A stretch of DNA of 64,000 nt from contig PAPY01000022.1 in assembly GCA_002709565.1 (NCBI GenBank), positions 49,946 through 113,945 of the forward strand. Reading direction: 5' to 3'. The position numbers and the translations under genes are program-made. The DNA comes from Legionellales bacterium. GTDB taxonomy: Bacteria > Pseudomonadota > Gammaproteobacteria > UBA1113. The notes beneath the pieces are model-generated. The model worked only from the letters and a program-made list of their open reading frames with translations. It made no database searches and was not told the DNA's origin. Positions 39,498-50,679 of this stretch are shown here, piece after piece. Within the stretch, counting starts at the first letter, position 1. Each line of letters starts with the position of its first letter.

Positions 39498-39554
39498 CCG
39501 GCTTTTCGCACCAGAGCTATTTTTGCGCAAAGAGAGACTGATGCGGCATGCCGG
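39498..39554. mobile_element. MITE-like palindromic element, shortened copy (57 bp)
   Basis: Begins CCGGCTTTTCGCACCAG and ends, read from the other strand, CCGGCATGCCGCATCAG; the middle AGCTATTTTTGCGCAAAGAGA joins left and right inner ends of the 143-bp copy at 22121. It looks like an internally deleted version. It sits 36 bases before the mreB start and can fold into a hairpin. Confidence 0.7.
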
Positions 39555-39586
39555 TTACACGGCAAACACTTTTAATTACGAGGTAA

Positions 39587-40636
<1,050 letters not shown>

Positions 40637-40669
40637 GCGAGGGGAGAACACTAATGAGCGAGGTTACTG

Positions 40670-41590
40670 ATGCTCTTTAGACAAGGTTCTCTGTTTAATT
40701 TTCGTTTTTTCCTGTTATTAGTATTATCAGTTGTGCTGATGGTGGTAGATCACCGTCAGCACCATCTCGATAAATTACGTCAAGCGCTCACTACTGTCAT
40801 TGCACCAGTGCAATATGTGGTGGATTTCCCCGTCGATTTCTTTGGTTGGGTAACCACTAGCATGGCAACCCACAAGGCGCTCGTGAATGACAATGCTAAT
40901 CTGCGAGCGGATAATTTACTCCTTAAAGCTCAAGTGCAACGCATTCTTGCGGTAGAGAAAGAAAACTCCCAGTTGCGCGCCTTATTGCAGTCGTCGACCA
41001 AGGCAGGCTTGCAAGTGCATGTCGCTAGATTATTGGCCGTGAGTACGGATGCCTATGTTACTGAAGTCGTTATTGACAAAGGCACCAATGATGGCGCGTT
41101 CGTTGGGCAACCGGTATTGGATGCTAATGGGGTGATGGGGCAAGTCATTCAGACCAGTTTATTAACCAGTCGAGTGATGCTAGTGACGGATCCTCGCAGT
41201 GCAGTGCCGGTACAAGATGACAGGAATGGCTTACGAGCGATTGCCATCGGTACCGGGGCACATCGTACGTTGCAATTGGCTGATATTACCGAAACGGCCA
41301 ATGTCGAGGTTGGCGATACCCTATCGACAACGGGATTAGGCTTGCGTTACCCATCGGGTTATCCCTTAGGCAAAGTTGTATCTGTAAATCACCAACCCGG
41401 AGAGCAATTTGCAAGGGTGAAAGTGCAGCCCAGTGCCCGTATTAATCAATCGCGCCAAGTTTTATTAGTATCATCATCGGCAAAATCATTGGTTAATGAG
41501 GGGCGACGACAAGTAAAAGCCATGGAGAAGTCCCACCGAGAACAATTAAAGACCCAGCGGGTAACCAATGGTGTGCGAGGTAACGTGTAA
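40670..41590 (+). CDS. mreC: Rod-shape-determining protein MreC
   Basis: 306-aa inner-membrane protein with one N-terminal membrane segment (about residues 12-28), a periplasmic coiled coil (about 66-105) and the beta-barrel MreC domain (VARLLAVSTDAYVTEVVIDKG onward, seen as VVIDKGTNDGAFVGQPV). It links MreB to PBP2 and RodA. GAGG before ATG 40670. The C-terminal ~30 residues are basic and likely disordered. Its stop overlaps the mreD start by one base. Confidence 0.95.
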   Translation: MLFRQGSLFNFRFFLLLVLSVVLMVVDHRQHHLDKLRQALTTVIAPVQYVVDFPVDFFGWVTTSMATHKALVNDNANLRADNLLLKAQVQRILAVEKENSQLRALLQSSTKAGLQVHVARLLAVSTDAYVTEVVIDKGTNDGAFVGQPVLDANGVMGQVIQTSLLTSRVMLVTDPRSAVPVQDDRNGLRAIAIGTGAHRTLQLADITETANVEVGDTLSTTGLGLRYPSGYPLGKVVSVNHQPGEQFARVKVQPSARINQSRQVLLVSSSAKSLVNEGRRQVKAMEKSHREQLKTQRVTNGVRGNV

Positions 41591-42081
41591 TGGATACCGT
41601 ACAAAAGAAACAAGGCACCGGCTGGATTATATTGAGTTTTGTTATTGCGTTAATGCTGGATGTATTGCCCTTACCCAACTGGGCCGAATGGTTTCGTCCG
41701 GAATGGATGGTGATGGTATTAATTTTTTGGGTCTTGGTATTGCCGCAACGGGTCAATGTTGGGGTGGCGTGGGTAGTAGGCCTCGTCCTTGATGTTGTCA
41801 ATAATGCGATGATAGGTGAACATGCGCTAGCGTGTGTGTTGGTTGCGTATATCACGATTAAGTTACATCGCCGTATTCGCGTATTCCCGATGTCACAACA
41901 AATTTTAGTCGTGCTCGGGCTATTGTGGTTTTATCAGTTGGTGATTTTTATTTTGCAAGGTGTGATTGGCCAACCAATGAATTACTTGCTGTACTGGTTG
42001 CCGAGTTTTGTTGGTATGTTGTTGTGGCCATGGTTGTTTGTCATTCTCAGGGATTGGCGTACCCGTTTTGCTATTAGCTAG
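41590..42081 (+). CDS. mreD: Rod-shape-determining protein MreD
   Basis: 163-aa integral membrane protein with five to six hydrophobic segments, the usual length. The pattern PEWMVMVLIFWVLVLPQRVNV is typical of MreD. The ATG is joined to the mreC stop (TAATG). Third member of the Rod-complex operon; yhdP follows after eight bases. Confidence 0.93.
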   Translation: MDTVQKKQGTGWIILSFVIALMLDVLPLPNWAEWFRPEWMVMVLIFWVLVLPQRVNVGVAWVVGLVLDVVNNAMIGEHALACVLVAYITIKLHRRIRVFPMSQQILVVLGLLWFYQLVIFILQGVIGQPMNYLLYWLPSFVGMLLWPWLFVILRDWRTRFAIS

Positions 42082-42089
42082 GGAATGTG

Positions 42090-45000
42090 ATGAAAGCCTT
42101 TGTTCTACATCTTGGCAAAAAACTCTGGCTCATTGCAGCAAGCATTATCATTATTGCGGCTGTATTGTTAACTGCTGCCCGCAGCATGACGCCTTTTTTG
42201 ACCGAATACAAAAGCGATATTGAAGCGTGGGCCAGCCGTACCCTGGATGCTAAACTGAGTATCGGTGAAGTTAAAGCCAGTTGGTATTACCTTGAACCGA
42301 TGATCAAATTCAAGAATGTGCAGCTCTACGATAAGTCCGGCAAATCTCCATTACTGAAAATCAAACAATTAAACGTTGGCATTAATCTTTGGCAAAGTTT
42401 ATTAGCCCGCGAGGTGCAAATTGGCACTTTAGTTGTCTCTGGTGCCCATTTTTCTGTGAATCAATTATCAGACAAACAAATTGAAATTAAAGGCTTGCCA
42501 AATGCCATCGATGTCAGCGAGTCTCAAACCGAGACAGCGACTGCATTTGATAAAAATAAATTACTCAATAGACTGCTGAAACAACGCCGTTTAATTCTAG
42601 AAGATATTACTGTTGATTTACTCAAGAACAACCAAAAAGTCGCCAGCGGTCGCCTAGATGTGGCATTAATCAACCGCGGTGAACATCACGAATTAGACGG
42701 GATAGTGCGCTTGTTAGAGCCTTACCCTGTACAATTCAGTGTGGCAATGAAGCTACGGGGCACGTTGGCAGAGAAGAAGCATGTCAAGGGACAATTTTAC
42801 CTTAAAGGCACGGACGTGCCGGTTGGTAAATGGTTGGGTGACAGAACTTACGCTGGCTTAACCAGCAAAGGCGGTGTGTTGAGTGCTGAAGTATGGGGGC
42901 AAATCAAACATGGTCATTTGCGCAATGTAACCAGTCAGTTCGACCTTCGACAATTGGTATTGCAACTGCAGGGCAAAAAGGATGCACTCAAGATTAATCA
43001 AGCCGGTGGTAATGTGCAATGGCTACGGGGCAAAAAAGGCGGTTGGCATTTGTCAGGCAGCCAACTGCAAGCGAATGTGGATGGGGTCGATTGGCCAGAA
43101 GAAGCATTTAGCTTGGACAAAGATCCTAATGATGATATCAACGCGACTTTACGTTATCTCAATGTGAAGCAACTGCAATTCATTGCTAAAGACGAAAAGT
43201 TAGTGAAGCCAACGACTCGCCAACAAATTGCAACCTTTAAGCCAGAAGGCGCGGTTGAAGATTTAACGATTAGCGTTTCACGGGACAATAAACAAGTGAA
43301 AGACGTTGCCTTAGCGACAGATTTCCATGGTTTACACATTGCTCCAGTAGACCATTATCCTGGGGTGGATAATTTATCAGGTCACATTGAACTGAATAAA
43401 CAGGGCGCGAAATTACAGCTAACAAGTCAAAAGACGATAATACATTTGCCCAAAATTTTTCGTCAAAGCTTACCTCTCGATGAACTGCTTGGTACGCTAA
43501 GTGCTACTCGCCAACAAGGTGGCTGGCAAGTAACAGGTCGTGATATCAAGGCGAGGACTCCTACAGCGTCAGCCACGGCAAAGTTAACGATTAAGTCCTT
43601 CGATGATGGCAGTAGCCCGGTTATTGATTTAACGGCAAACGGCGATATTGCCAGTCTCACTCAAGCGGATGTTTATCGCTATTTACCCGTCAGTATCATG
43701 CCAACACCGGTGGTGGAATGGTTGGATAGTGCTGTCCGCGGTGCAGGTCCCTCCCAAGCATCCTTAGTCTTGAAAGGTCCCTTAGACACATTTCCCTATG
43801 ATAATGGGGAGGGAACGTTTTTGATTAAAGGCAAGTTCAGCGATGGGCAATTGCATTTTTATCCCGGTTGGCCTGGGGCAACAAACATTGATGGCAATCT
43901 CGTGTTTGCCGGGCGGCGGATGGATATCAATGTTAGCTCAGCCAACATCGGCGGGGCAAAGGCAGATTTGCTGGTAGCAACAATTCCTTACATGGGTGAT
44001 GCAAAGCCGGTAACCCTATTCATTAATGGCCACGGCAAAGGCGATATGGCGGATGGGCTTAACTTTATCCAAACTAGCCCGCTGAAAACGATAATCGGCA
44101 AAAGTCTACAGGATATGACTATGTCAGGTCCTGCAGCAATGAATTTAAAGCTAGTTATTCCTTTAGAGGGTAGTGATGATGATGCCGTTAAAGTCAAAGG
44201 TAATGTTGCACTTGATGGTGGTAGCATAAGTTATACCCCCTGGCAGTTGGGGCTTGCTGATCTCAAAGGTCAATTGCGTTTTAGTGATAAAGGTCTGTGG
44301 GCAGATGGGCTAATGGCAACGTTGTTGCAACAGCCTGCTGTGATCAATATCAATACTTTAACAAATGCTAAGCAACAAACCAGTACTCATATTGATTTGG
44401 TTGGTCAAGCGCAAGTAGCGAGTATCACCAAACAATTCAATCAGCCGCTGGATAAGTTTGTTAATGGTTTTGCGAACTTTCGTGCTTCATTAATTCTTGA
44501 TGATGTGCAAGGTAGTCAAATAACGCTTGATAGTGATCTTAAGGGATTGAGTAGTCAATTGCCTGCACCATTACACAAATCGGCTCAGGCAAGTTTGCCT
44601 ACCAAGGTCACGGTGAAATTGTCAGACCAAGGTTTACAATCGCTGTCATTCGCGCTGGCACAGCGAATAAGTGGGGCGTTCGCATTTAATCATGATGGTA
44701 AACAAACCACACTGTATGGCTGTGATATACAGTTCGGTAGTGATAGTGCCACATTATCTGGCGCAGCAGGGCTGCGCATGAGTGGATATATTTCGGAGCT
44801 GTCGCTTGATACTTGGCGTGATACTGTAAACCAATTGCCGGATAATAAACAATCGAAGGTAACAAATGCTTGGCTTGAGAAAAACTTACGGAATATTAAT
44901 ATTAAATTCTGGCGCTTGATTGCAGGCGATTTTGCCTTTAAAGAATTGCAGTTACAATTATTACCAGTCGATAAACAGTGGCAGCTTTTATTACAAAGTG

Positions 45001-46025
45001 ATGATGTGATTGGTCAGGCCAGTATACCATTCTCAGGACAGCCTGGGATTATCGATATCCAACTGCAAAAATTAGCGCTTAACCCATTACATAGCAATAA
45101 ATCTAACAATGCATCACCACTTGCGGCTGTTGATCCCCGTACTATTCCAGAGATCCATGGTCTTTGCCAAGCGTGCAGTTACGATGATTTGGACTTAGGT
45201 GAAGTGAAGCTGGATACATCTAAATATGCCGATGGGATCTTAGTAAAAAGCCTCAGTGTGATCAATCCTACCCTCAAGTTATTCATGTCCGGTAGTTGGT
45301 CTGAAACCACTGAGGGAGCTAGCACGCATATCAAAGGTAGCGTGATGAGCGGTGATGTTACCAAGATCATGAAAGACTTGCACATTGCGTCTAACCTGCA
45401 GGCGAAGTCAGGTTCTATCAACTTTGATGTTAATTGGCCGGCAGCCCCTTATCAATGGCAGGTGGATAATTTGGCCGGTAAGTTTTCATTTCGGGTTAAA
45501 CAGGGCAGTATTGTCGGTTTGAGTCAAGATACTGATGCCAAAGTCGGTTTAGGGACTGCGTTGAATATTTTTAGTTTGCAAAGTATCCCGCGACGGTTGC
45601 AATTGGACTTTAGTGATTTAACTCATAAAGGCTTTTATTTTGATTCAGCAGCGGGCGATTTCAATTTACAAAACGGTAATGCAATAACTGATGATACCTA
45701 TGTCGATGGCACAGTTGCTTATGTGGGGGTTAAAGGTCGTCTAGGGATCGCACAAAAAGACTTTGATTTGCAGCTGTTGGTGGAGCCTAACGTTACGTCA
45801 AGTCTGCCAGTGGTGGCAACCTTGGTTGGAGGGCCGGTAGCAGGGGTTGCAACCTGGGCGTTGGACAAAGCTGTTAGTCCAGAAGTCAATAAACTTACCA
45901 GTGACGTTTATCAAGTGACGGGACCTTGGGACAAGCCGGTAGTCAAACAAATCAGTAAAGCAAAACAACCGCAATCTCAAACCACGACGCCACAACAGCC
46001 AACGACAACGGGACAAACATCATGA
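42090..46025 (+). CDS. yhdP: AsmA-like phospholipid-transport protein YhdP
   Basis: 1311-aa protein with an N-terminal membrane anchor (hydrophobic residues about 12-30) and a long periplasmic beta-rich body, ending in the conserved AsmA-like C-terminal region ([19 protein letters not shown], then a Gln/Thr-rich tail). YhdP, TamB and YdbH are thought to carry phospholipids to the outer membrane. ATG 42090 with GGGAA four bases upstream is preferred to GTG 42087. In E. coli maf and rng lie between mreD and yhdP; both are absent here. The stop overlaps the tldD start (ATGA). Confidence 0.9.
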   Translation: MKAFVLHLGKKLWLIAASIIIIAAVLLTAARSMTPFLTEYKSDIEAWASRTLDAKLSIGEVKASWYYLEPMIKFKNVQLYDKSGKSPLLKIKQLNVGINLWQSLLAREVQIGTLVVSGAHFSVNQLSDKQIEIKGLPNAIDVSESQTETATAFDKNKLLNRLLKQRRLILEDITVDLLKNNQKVASGRLDVALINRGEHHELDGIVRLLEPYPVQFSVAMKLRGTLAEKKHVKGQFYLKGTDVPVGKWLGDRTYAGLTSKGGVLSAEVWGQIKHGHLRNVTSQFDLRQLVLQLQGKKDALKINQAGGNVQWLRGKKGGWHLSGSQLQANVDGVDWPEEAFSLDKDPNDDINATLRYLNVKQLQFIAKDEKLVKPTTRQQIATFKPEGAVEDLTISVSRDNKQVKDVALATDFHGLHIAPVDHYPGVDNLSGHIELNKQGAKLQLTSQKTIIHLPKIFRQSLPLDELLGTLSATRQQGGWQVTGRDIKARTPTASATAKLTIKSFDDGSSPVIDLTANGDIASLTQADVYRYLPVSIMPTPVVEWLDSAVRGAGPSQASLVLKGPLDTFPYDNGEGTFLIKGKFSDGQLHFYPGWPGATNIDGNLVFAGRRMDINVSSANIGGAKADLLVATIPYMGDAKPVTLFINGHGKGDMADGLNFIQTSPLKTIIGKSLQDMTMSGPAAMNLKLVIPLEGSDDDAVKVKGNVALDGGSISYTPWQLGLADLKGQLRFSDKGLWADGLMATLLQQPAVININTLTNAKQQTSTHIDLVGQAQVASITKQFNQPLDKFVNGFANFRASLILDDVQGSQITLDSDLKGLSSQLPAPLHKSAQASLPTKVTVKLSDQGLQSLSFALAQRISGAFAFNHDGKQTTLYGCDIQFGSDSATLSGAAGLRMSGYISELSLDTWRDTVNQLPDNKQSKVTNAWLEKNLRNINIKFWRLIAGDFAFKELQLQLLPVDKQWQLLLQSDDVIGQASIPFSGQPGIIDIQLQKLALNPLHSNKSNNASPLAAVDPRTIPEIHGLCQACSYDDLDLGEVKLDTSKYADGILVKSLSVINPTLKLFMSGSWSETTEGASTHIKGSVMSGDVTKIMKDLHIASNLQAKSGSINFDVNWPAAPYQWQVDNLAGKFSFRVKQGSIVGLSQDTDAKVGLGTALNIFSLQSIPRRLQLDFSDLTHKGFYFDSAAGDFNLQNGNAITDDTYVDGTVAYVGVKGRLGIAQKDFDLQLLVEPNVTSSLPVVATLVGGPVAGVATWALDKAVSPEVNKLTSDVYQVTGPWDKPVVKQISKAKQPQSQTTTPQQPTTTGQTS

Positions 46026-47461
46026 GCAAGAATTTAGATATCGCTAAACGAACCTTACTAGAACCTGCGGGAATATCTGATCAACTATTGCAAAAAATTC
46101 TCGGTGATATCCTCGGCCCCAGTATAGATAATGCAGACTTGTATTTTCAATCAACCCGCATGGAGTCTTGGGTATTAGAAGATGGCATCGTTAAGGATGG
46201 CAGTTTTTCTGTAGAACGTGGTGTCGGCGTGCGCGCAATGAGTGGTGAGAAGACGGGCTTTGCCTATTCTGATGATATTTTAATCCCAGCATTAGAGCAG
46301 TCTTGTAAAGCGGCTAAAAGTATTGCCAAACAAGGCCAAGAGGGACAGTTGCAAGCGTGGCGTGGTACTCAAGGATTAGATCTTTATGGCATGGAAGATC
46401 CTCTTGCCAGTATGAGCGAGCATGACAAAATTGCTCTACTTGAACGACTGGACAAATATGCTCGTTCTCTTGATCCTCGCGTTAAACAAGTATTTTTGAG
46501 TTTAGGGGGCACGCACGAAGTGGTGTTGGTAATGGCCAGTGATGGGAGTATTGCTGCAGATGTGCGCCCGCTGGTGCGTTTGAGTGTTAATGTTATTACT
46601 GAGCAACACGGCCGGCGTGAACAAGGCATGATGGGCGGCGGTGGTCGTATGGATTATCAGTATTTTGTCAAAGACAACTTAGCCCAGACTTATGTTGATA
46701 TGGCAGTGCGTGAAGCATTGTTAAACCTTGAAGCCGTGGATGCTCCGGCAGGTACGATGCCGGTGGTTTTAGCACCGGGTTGGCCTGGGGTACTATTGCA
46801 TGAAGCCATTGGTCATGGTCTTGAAGGGGACTTTAACCGCAAAGGTACCTCTGCTTTTAGTGGTCGCATTGGTGAGCGGGTTGCAGCTCCAGGGTGTACC
46901 ATTGTCGATGACGGAACCATTGCCAGTCGTCGTGGTTCATTAAATGTTGATGACGAAGGAACGCCTACCCAGTGTACCACGTTGATCGAGGATGGCATTC
47001 TCAAGAATTACATGCAAGATAAACTCAATGCCCGCTTAATGGGAATGCAACCCACGGGTAATGGCCGACGAGAGTCCTATGCCCATTTACCATTGCCGCG
47101 GATGACCAATACTTATATGTTGAATGGTTCTTATGATCACGAAGAAATCATCGCCAGTGTCGATAAGGGGCTTTATGCGGTGAACTTTGCTGGTGGACAA
47201 GTGGATATTACTTCAGGCAAATTTGTTTTCTCTGCCAGCGAAGCTTATCTTATCGAGAATGGCAAAATAACAACGCCCGTTAAAGGCGCAACGCTGATTG
47301 GTTCAGGTCCCGATGTATTAACCAAAGTTTCTATGGTAGGCAATGATTTGCAATTAGATAGCGGTATTGGTACCTGCGGTAAAGACGGCCAAAGCGTTCC
47401 TGTTGGCGTGGGGCAGCCAACCCTGAAAGTGGACAGTTTGACAGTCGGTGGTAGTAGCTAA
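46022..47461 (+). CDS. tldD: Metalloprotease TldD
   Basis: 479-aa catalytic subunit of the TldD-TldE(PmbA) protease, which digests unfolded peptides and matures some modified peptides. The zinc motif [11 protein letters not shown] (HExxxH) is intact near residue 262, and the conserved [10 protein letters not shown] and late [19 protein letters not shown] are present. Translationally coupled to yhdP. Its partner pmbA is in this window at 57505, ten kilobases away, not adjacent. Confidence 0.96.
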   Translation: MSKNLDIAKRTLLEPAGISDQLLQKILGDILGPSIDNADLYFQSTRMESWVLEDGIVKDGSFSVERGVGVRAMSGEKTGFAYSDDILIPALEQSCKAAKSIAKQGQEGQLQAWRGTQGLDLYGMEDPLASMSEHDKIALLERLDKYARSLDPRVKQVFLSLGGTHEVVLVMASDGSIAADVRPLVRLSVNVITEQHGRREQGMMGGGGRMDYQYFVKDNLAQTYVDMAVREALLNLEAVDAPAGTMPVVLAPGWPGVLLHEAIGHGLEGDFNRKGTSAFSGRIGERVAAPGCTIVDDGTIASRRGSLNVDDEGTPTQCTTLIEDGILKNYMQDKLNARLMGMQPTGNGRRESYAHLPLPRMTNTYMLNGSYDHEEIIASVDKGLYAVNFAGGQVDITSGKFVFSASEAYLIENGKITTPVKGATLIGSGPDVLTKVSMVGNDLQLDSGIGTCGKDGQSVPVGVGQPTLKVDSLTVGGSS

Positions 47462-47516
47462 AACCATTATCGCGTCAGCGGCTCCTGCTTCGAGCACCAG
47501 GCTGAACGCCCCGCTT

Positions 47517-49625
47517 CTAGTGGGAATTGCTGTTCAAAAACCGTCGCTTATACTCATCGCTGTAATTATCCATAGCCACATACAACTGTTCGATGAGAGG
47601 TTTTATTGCTGCAAGATGTTCAATGTCCTGGAGTTCAGCATAAATTTCCCCTAGCAGTTTATGCATGTGGGCAACACCACAATAGGCGGCACCACCTTTG
47701 ATACGGTGGACTTGTTTGGCCAATTCTTCTTTGTCACCAGTTGCAAGTAATTTTGCAATCGTTGATTTATTGCTGGCAATTTCACTGTAAAACATGGCCA
47801 AGAGCTCTTTGGCTAATTGTTCATTATCCGATGCCGTTCTGACAGCGTCGGCAAAGTCGATAGTGGATGCTGATGCAGTTGATTTGGCTTTCGTGCCCGT
47901 TTGACACTGCACGGCCATATCATACTCTAAGTATTGTGAAATCATTTGTTCGGCCGCATCAACGGATAACGGTTTGGTAATTAATCCGTTCAAACCGGCT
48001 TGTTCACTCTCGGCTTCATCCAACGTGGCATGGCCTGTTAATGCGATGATGGGGACATTGGGTTTTTCGCGGCGGATGGCTTTTGCGGCATCAAAACCTG
48101 TCATATCCGGAAGACCGATATCCATGAGTATGAGCGAATAATCATGAGAAAGGGCAAGATCCACCCCATTAGCGCCATCAGCAGCATGGTCTGCTTGCAG
48201 ACCCAAGCTTTGTAGCATCATACAGGCGGCTTTAGCCGCTGTGGGGTTGTCTTCAACAACGAGTATTTTTACGGTCAGCTCCTCGCTAGCAGGTGTAACT
48301 TGCGTCGATTGACTTGGCGCTAGGGCGCCTGCTTCAAGATGGCTTATATCGGCAACAGAGACATAGTGAGGAACGGCGTTGTCGGTAGTTGTTACAAGCT
48401 CAAGAGGAAAGCTGCAGGTAAACGTCGAACCTTTGCCCACCACACTGTCAAAATCAATGCGACCGCCCAATTCATCAACGTAACTTTTGACGATGGAGAG
48501 ACCTAAACCAGTGCCTGGTTTGTTGTCTTGATAAGACGGCAATACCCGACCAAAACGCTCAAAAATTCGCTCTTTGGCGTCATCTGGAATGCCAACACCT
48601 GTGTCTTGAACTTGAATGATGAGCTCGCCTTGGTGGTCATTTTGGTATTCAAAATCAGTGGTTATGGTCACACCACCTTCATTAGTAAATTTCATGGCAT
48701 TGCCGGTTAAATTCAAAATCGTTCGATGAATTGCTTCGCCAAAGCCTTTTAACATCTCTGGTACTTGGGGAGAGCATTGGCTTGTTAGTGCAAGCTGACG
48801 ATTCATCGCTGCGGGTTTAAATAAGGCAATTAAATCATCGATCAATGTTGCCGGCGAAAAGGCTTCATCAGAACCAAGATGAGTTGGGTCATCCATATCG
48901 ATAAAATCAATAATTTGATTCAACATGCTAAGTAGCCGGTGCCCAGATTCATACACCACACGAATATTTTCCGTGGTTAATAAATCAGGTGATTGCAGCA
49001 TTACTTCCGCCATCGTCAAAATCCCCGACAATGGTGTGCGTATATCATGACTCATATTGGCAATAAATTCGGATTTAGCTTTGTTGGCTGCTTGGGCAGC
49101 AACGAGGGCTTGTTCTAATTTAATTTTTGTATCTTTTAGCTCTGTAATATTCATTGAGATACCGAGCATTCCAAGTTCTTTACTAAAAGGTAGTTTAACA
49201 GGTACTTTTTCAGATAAAAACATCATGGTTGAACCATCAGGCATATGGCCTTCCTCTTCAACAGACTGTGGATTACCAGATTTCATCACTTCACGATTAA
49301 CTTCATCAAGTTGTTGAGGTAGTTTGCCTGCCTGAAAGTTCCAGGGTAATTCAGAGTTACGCTTACCAACAATATCTTTCCTTGACTTTAAACCTGCTGC
49401 TTTAGCTTGTTGATTATTACATCCTAGATATTCACCCCTACTGTTTAGCCAGTAGACATGGCCAGGCATAGCGGCGATTAAGTTCTCGTAATAATCACGA
49501 ACTCGCTTTAAACATTCTTCAGGTTCTTCCTGAATATGTGCAGGGTCACAACCGAGATCGTGTAAGAGTTCATTCCAGACTTGTTCAGACTTGTTTCCAA
49601 GGCCTTCATTTGCTTTGATTGACAT
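47517..49625 (-). CDS. Soluble hybrid sensor histidine kinase: PAS-HisKA-HATPase-REC-HPt
   Basis: 702-aa kinase without membrane segments. PAS domain at about 45-165 (AMPGHVYWLNSRGEYLGCNN), HisKA with phospho-His near 193 (ANMSHDIRTPLSG), HATPase with N box NLTGNAMKFTNEGG, DTGVGIPDD and GTGLGLSIVKSY. REC has phospho-Asp near 502 (LILMDIGLPDMTGFD), and HPt has His near 639 (VHRIKGGAAYCG). The layout is ArcB-like but cytosolic, so the PAS domain would sense an internal signal. It lies 51 bases downstream of the cyclodipeptide synthase gene on the same strand and has GGAGG before its ATG; the two are probably cotranscribed. No output regulator is encoded next to it, so the HPt must pass phosphate to a protein elsewhere. 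Confidence 0.9.
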   Translation of the reverse strand: MSIKANEGLGNKSEQVWNELLHDLGCDPAHIQEEPEECLKRVRDYYENLIAAMPGHVYWLNSRGEYLGCNNQQAKAAGLKSRKDIVGKRNSELPWNFQAGKLPQQLDEVNREVMKSGNPQSVEEEGHMPDGSTMMFLSEKVPVKLPFSKELGMLGISMNITELKDTKIKLEQALVAAQAANKAKSEFIANMSHDIRTPLSGILTMAEVMLQSPDLLTTENIRVVYESGHRLLSMLNQIIDFIDMDDPTHLGSDEAFSPATLIDDLIALFKPAAMNRQLALTSQCSPQVPEMLKGFGEAIHRTILNLTGNAMKFTNEGGVTITTDFEYQNDHQGELIIQVQDTGVGIPDDAKERIFERFGRVLPSYQDNKPGTGLGLSIVKSYVDELGGRIDFDSVVGKGSTFTCSFPLELVTTTDNAVPHYVSVADISHLEAGALAPSQSTQVTPASEELTVKILVVEDNPTAAKAACMMLQSLGLQADHAADGANGVDLALSHDYSLILMDIGLPDMTGFDAAKAIRREKPNVPIIALTGHATLDEAESEQAGLNGLITKPLSVDAAEQMISQYLEYDMAVQCQTGTKAKSTASASTIDFADAVRTASDNEQLAKELLAMFYSEIASNKSTIAKLLATGDKEELAKQVHRIKGGAAYCGVAHMHKLLGEIYAELQDIEHLAAIKPLIEQLYVAMDNYSDEYKRRFLNSNSH

Positions 49626-49676
49626 CCTCGTCCTCCATTTAATGTTTCACTGTCTATAGGATGACAGATAGTTAAT

Positions 49677-50387
49677 TTACTCAACTGTAAAAACTTGAGG
49701 TCCCAATTGTGCCCTATTTTTGAACTTAATTGCAACACTTTCAACCAAAAAATTATAACTCTCTGATTTTACGAAGATTTTATGGGTGGCTGTCATGGCT
49801 GAATTGCGTCTAGAGGGGTAAATTTCGAAATTATAACCAGTATCTGCCCATAATCTCAGTGCCGTACACTCTTCTTTGAGATAGTCTAAGCAGCGTCGAA
49901 AAGCCGTCTCATAACTTACTTCGATGGCATTGCGCCGAAGCAGTCGTGTTAGAAACTCCTCTATAGAAGTATTGATAAAGTCTTTATAGTGTCTGCTCGT
50001 ATCATACAAGGCTGTGATTTCATGATGGTATTTTTCATACAAACTATGATAAAGCCATTTATCCCAACGAATGATTTTGTTGGGTATCGTTAGCTGTGCA
50101 AGACTCTGGTGGCTTCTCTCTAGCCACAGGTCACCTTCAACGATTGATTGCTGGTATAACTCATCGGGGGATAGATTTGAAAATAAACTCATAGTGTGGC
50201 GTTGAAGACTGTCATCAACGAGTACTGTGCATTCTTTAAAAGCTTCATTGACTAAGCGAACTGTTGATAAGAATTTTTCTCCTTCATGGACTTCTTGTCC
50301 GACACTTATTGTTAGCAAGCATGATGACTGAGAAAATACGCTTTTAAATTCATCAGAACATTTAAAAACGGGCTTTATTTGTGGCAT
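49677..50387 (-). CDS. tRNA-dependent cyclodipeptide synthase, XYP-type (candidate)
   Basis: 236-aa protein of the right length for a cyclodipeptide synthase (CDPS), which takes aminoacyl groups from two charged tRNAs and makes a 2,5-diketopiperazine. Comparison with Streptomyces AlbC from memory: the nucleophile region ISAGN (Ser37, Asn40) is ISVGQ here (Ser28, Gln31); Tyr178-x3-Glu182 is Tyr168-x3-Glu172; the Tyr202-His203 pair is Tyr189-Pro190. The last pair places it in the XYP rather than the NYH subfamily. The core VLVDDSLQRHTM is also CDPS-like. TTGGAG lies before ATG 50387 and a strong predicted promoter upstream. Products cannot be predicted from sequence. It is followed by a hybrid kinase and divergent from a MATE exporter. 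Confidence 0.82.
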   Translation of the reverse strand: MPQIKPVFKCSDEFKSVFSQSSCLLTISVGQEVHEGEKFLSTVRLVNEAFKECTVLVDDSLQRHTMSLFSNLSPDELYQQSIVEGDLWLERSHQSLAQLTIPNKIIRWDKWLYHSLYEKYHHEITALYDTSRHYKDFINTSIEEFLTRLLRRNAIEVSYETAFRRCLDYLKEECTALRLWADTGYNFEIYPSRRNSAMTATHKIFVKSESYNFLVESVAIKFKNRAQLGPQVFTVE

Positions 50388-50459
50388 TAATTTTGCTCCA
50401 AGTATATGTTTTTTTCTTCTACTTTTGAGTATCTTGGTATAGGCCTCTCCATGCGCATA

Positions 50460-50489
50460 CCTTATACGCTATGATAAGGAATTGGTCAA
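50460..50489 (-). promoter_or_regulatory. Predicted promoter and operator-like palindrome of the CDPS gene
   Basis: On the minus strand: TTGACC (50489-50484), 17-base spacer, TATAAG (50466-50461). An inverted repeat CCTTAT-N8-ATAAGG (50460-50479) overlaps the -10 box and most of the spacer, where a repressor could act. Confidence 0.55.
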
Positions 50490-50601
50490 TATATTTTACT
50501 GCTTTATATTGAACATATGTCGATGTTTTGCTGTGAGTCCACTTCTGGAGAAAATACCATATTTAAATACCAACATACAAACAAGCGGTCGTTGACGCTG
50601 C

Positions 50602-50610
50602 TGTTATAAT
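50602..50610 (+). promoter_or_regulatory. Extended -10 promoter element of the MATE gene
   Basis: TGTTATAAT (TG-N-TATAAT) with a perfect -10 box at 50605-50610 and no clear -35 at the right distance. It lies 70 bases before the MATE start. Confidence 0.45.
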
Positions 50611-50679
50611 TTGCCATGATGCTGGCTCTAACAACAAAAAACTCTATTTACACTACTCAATACTACTAGGATGGTACAC

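Noticed and set aside
50588..50610. TTGACG as -35 box of the MATE promoter
   Set aside because: It is only seven bases from the TATAAT box; the extended -10 reading is more plausible.
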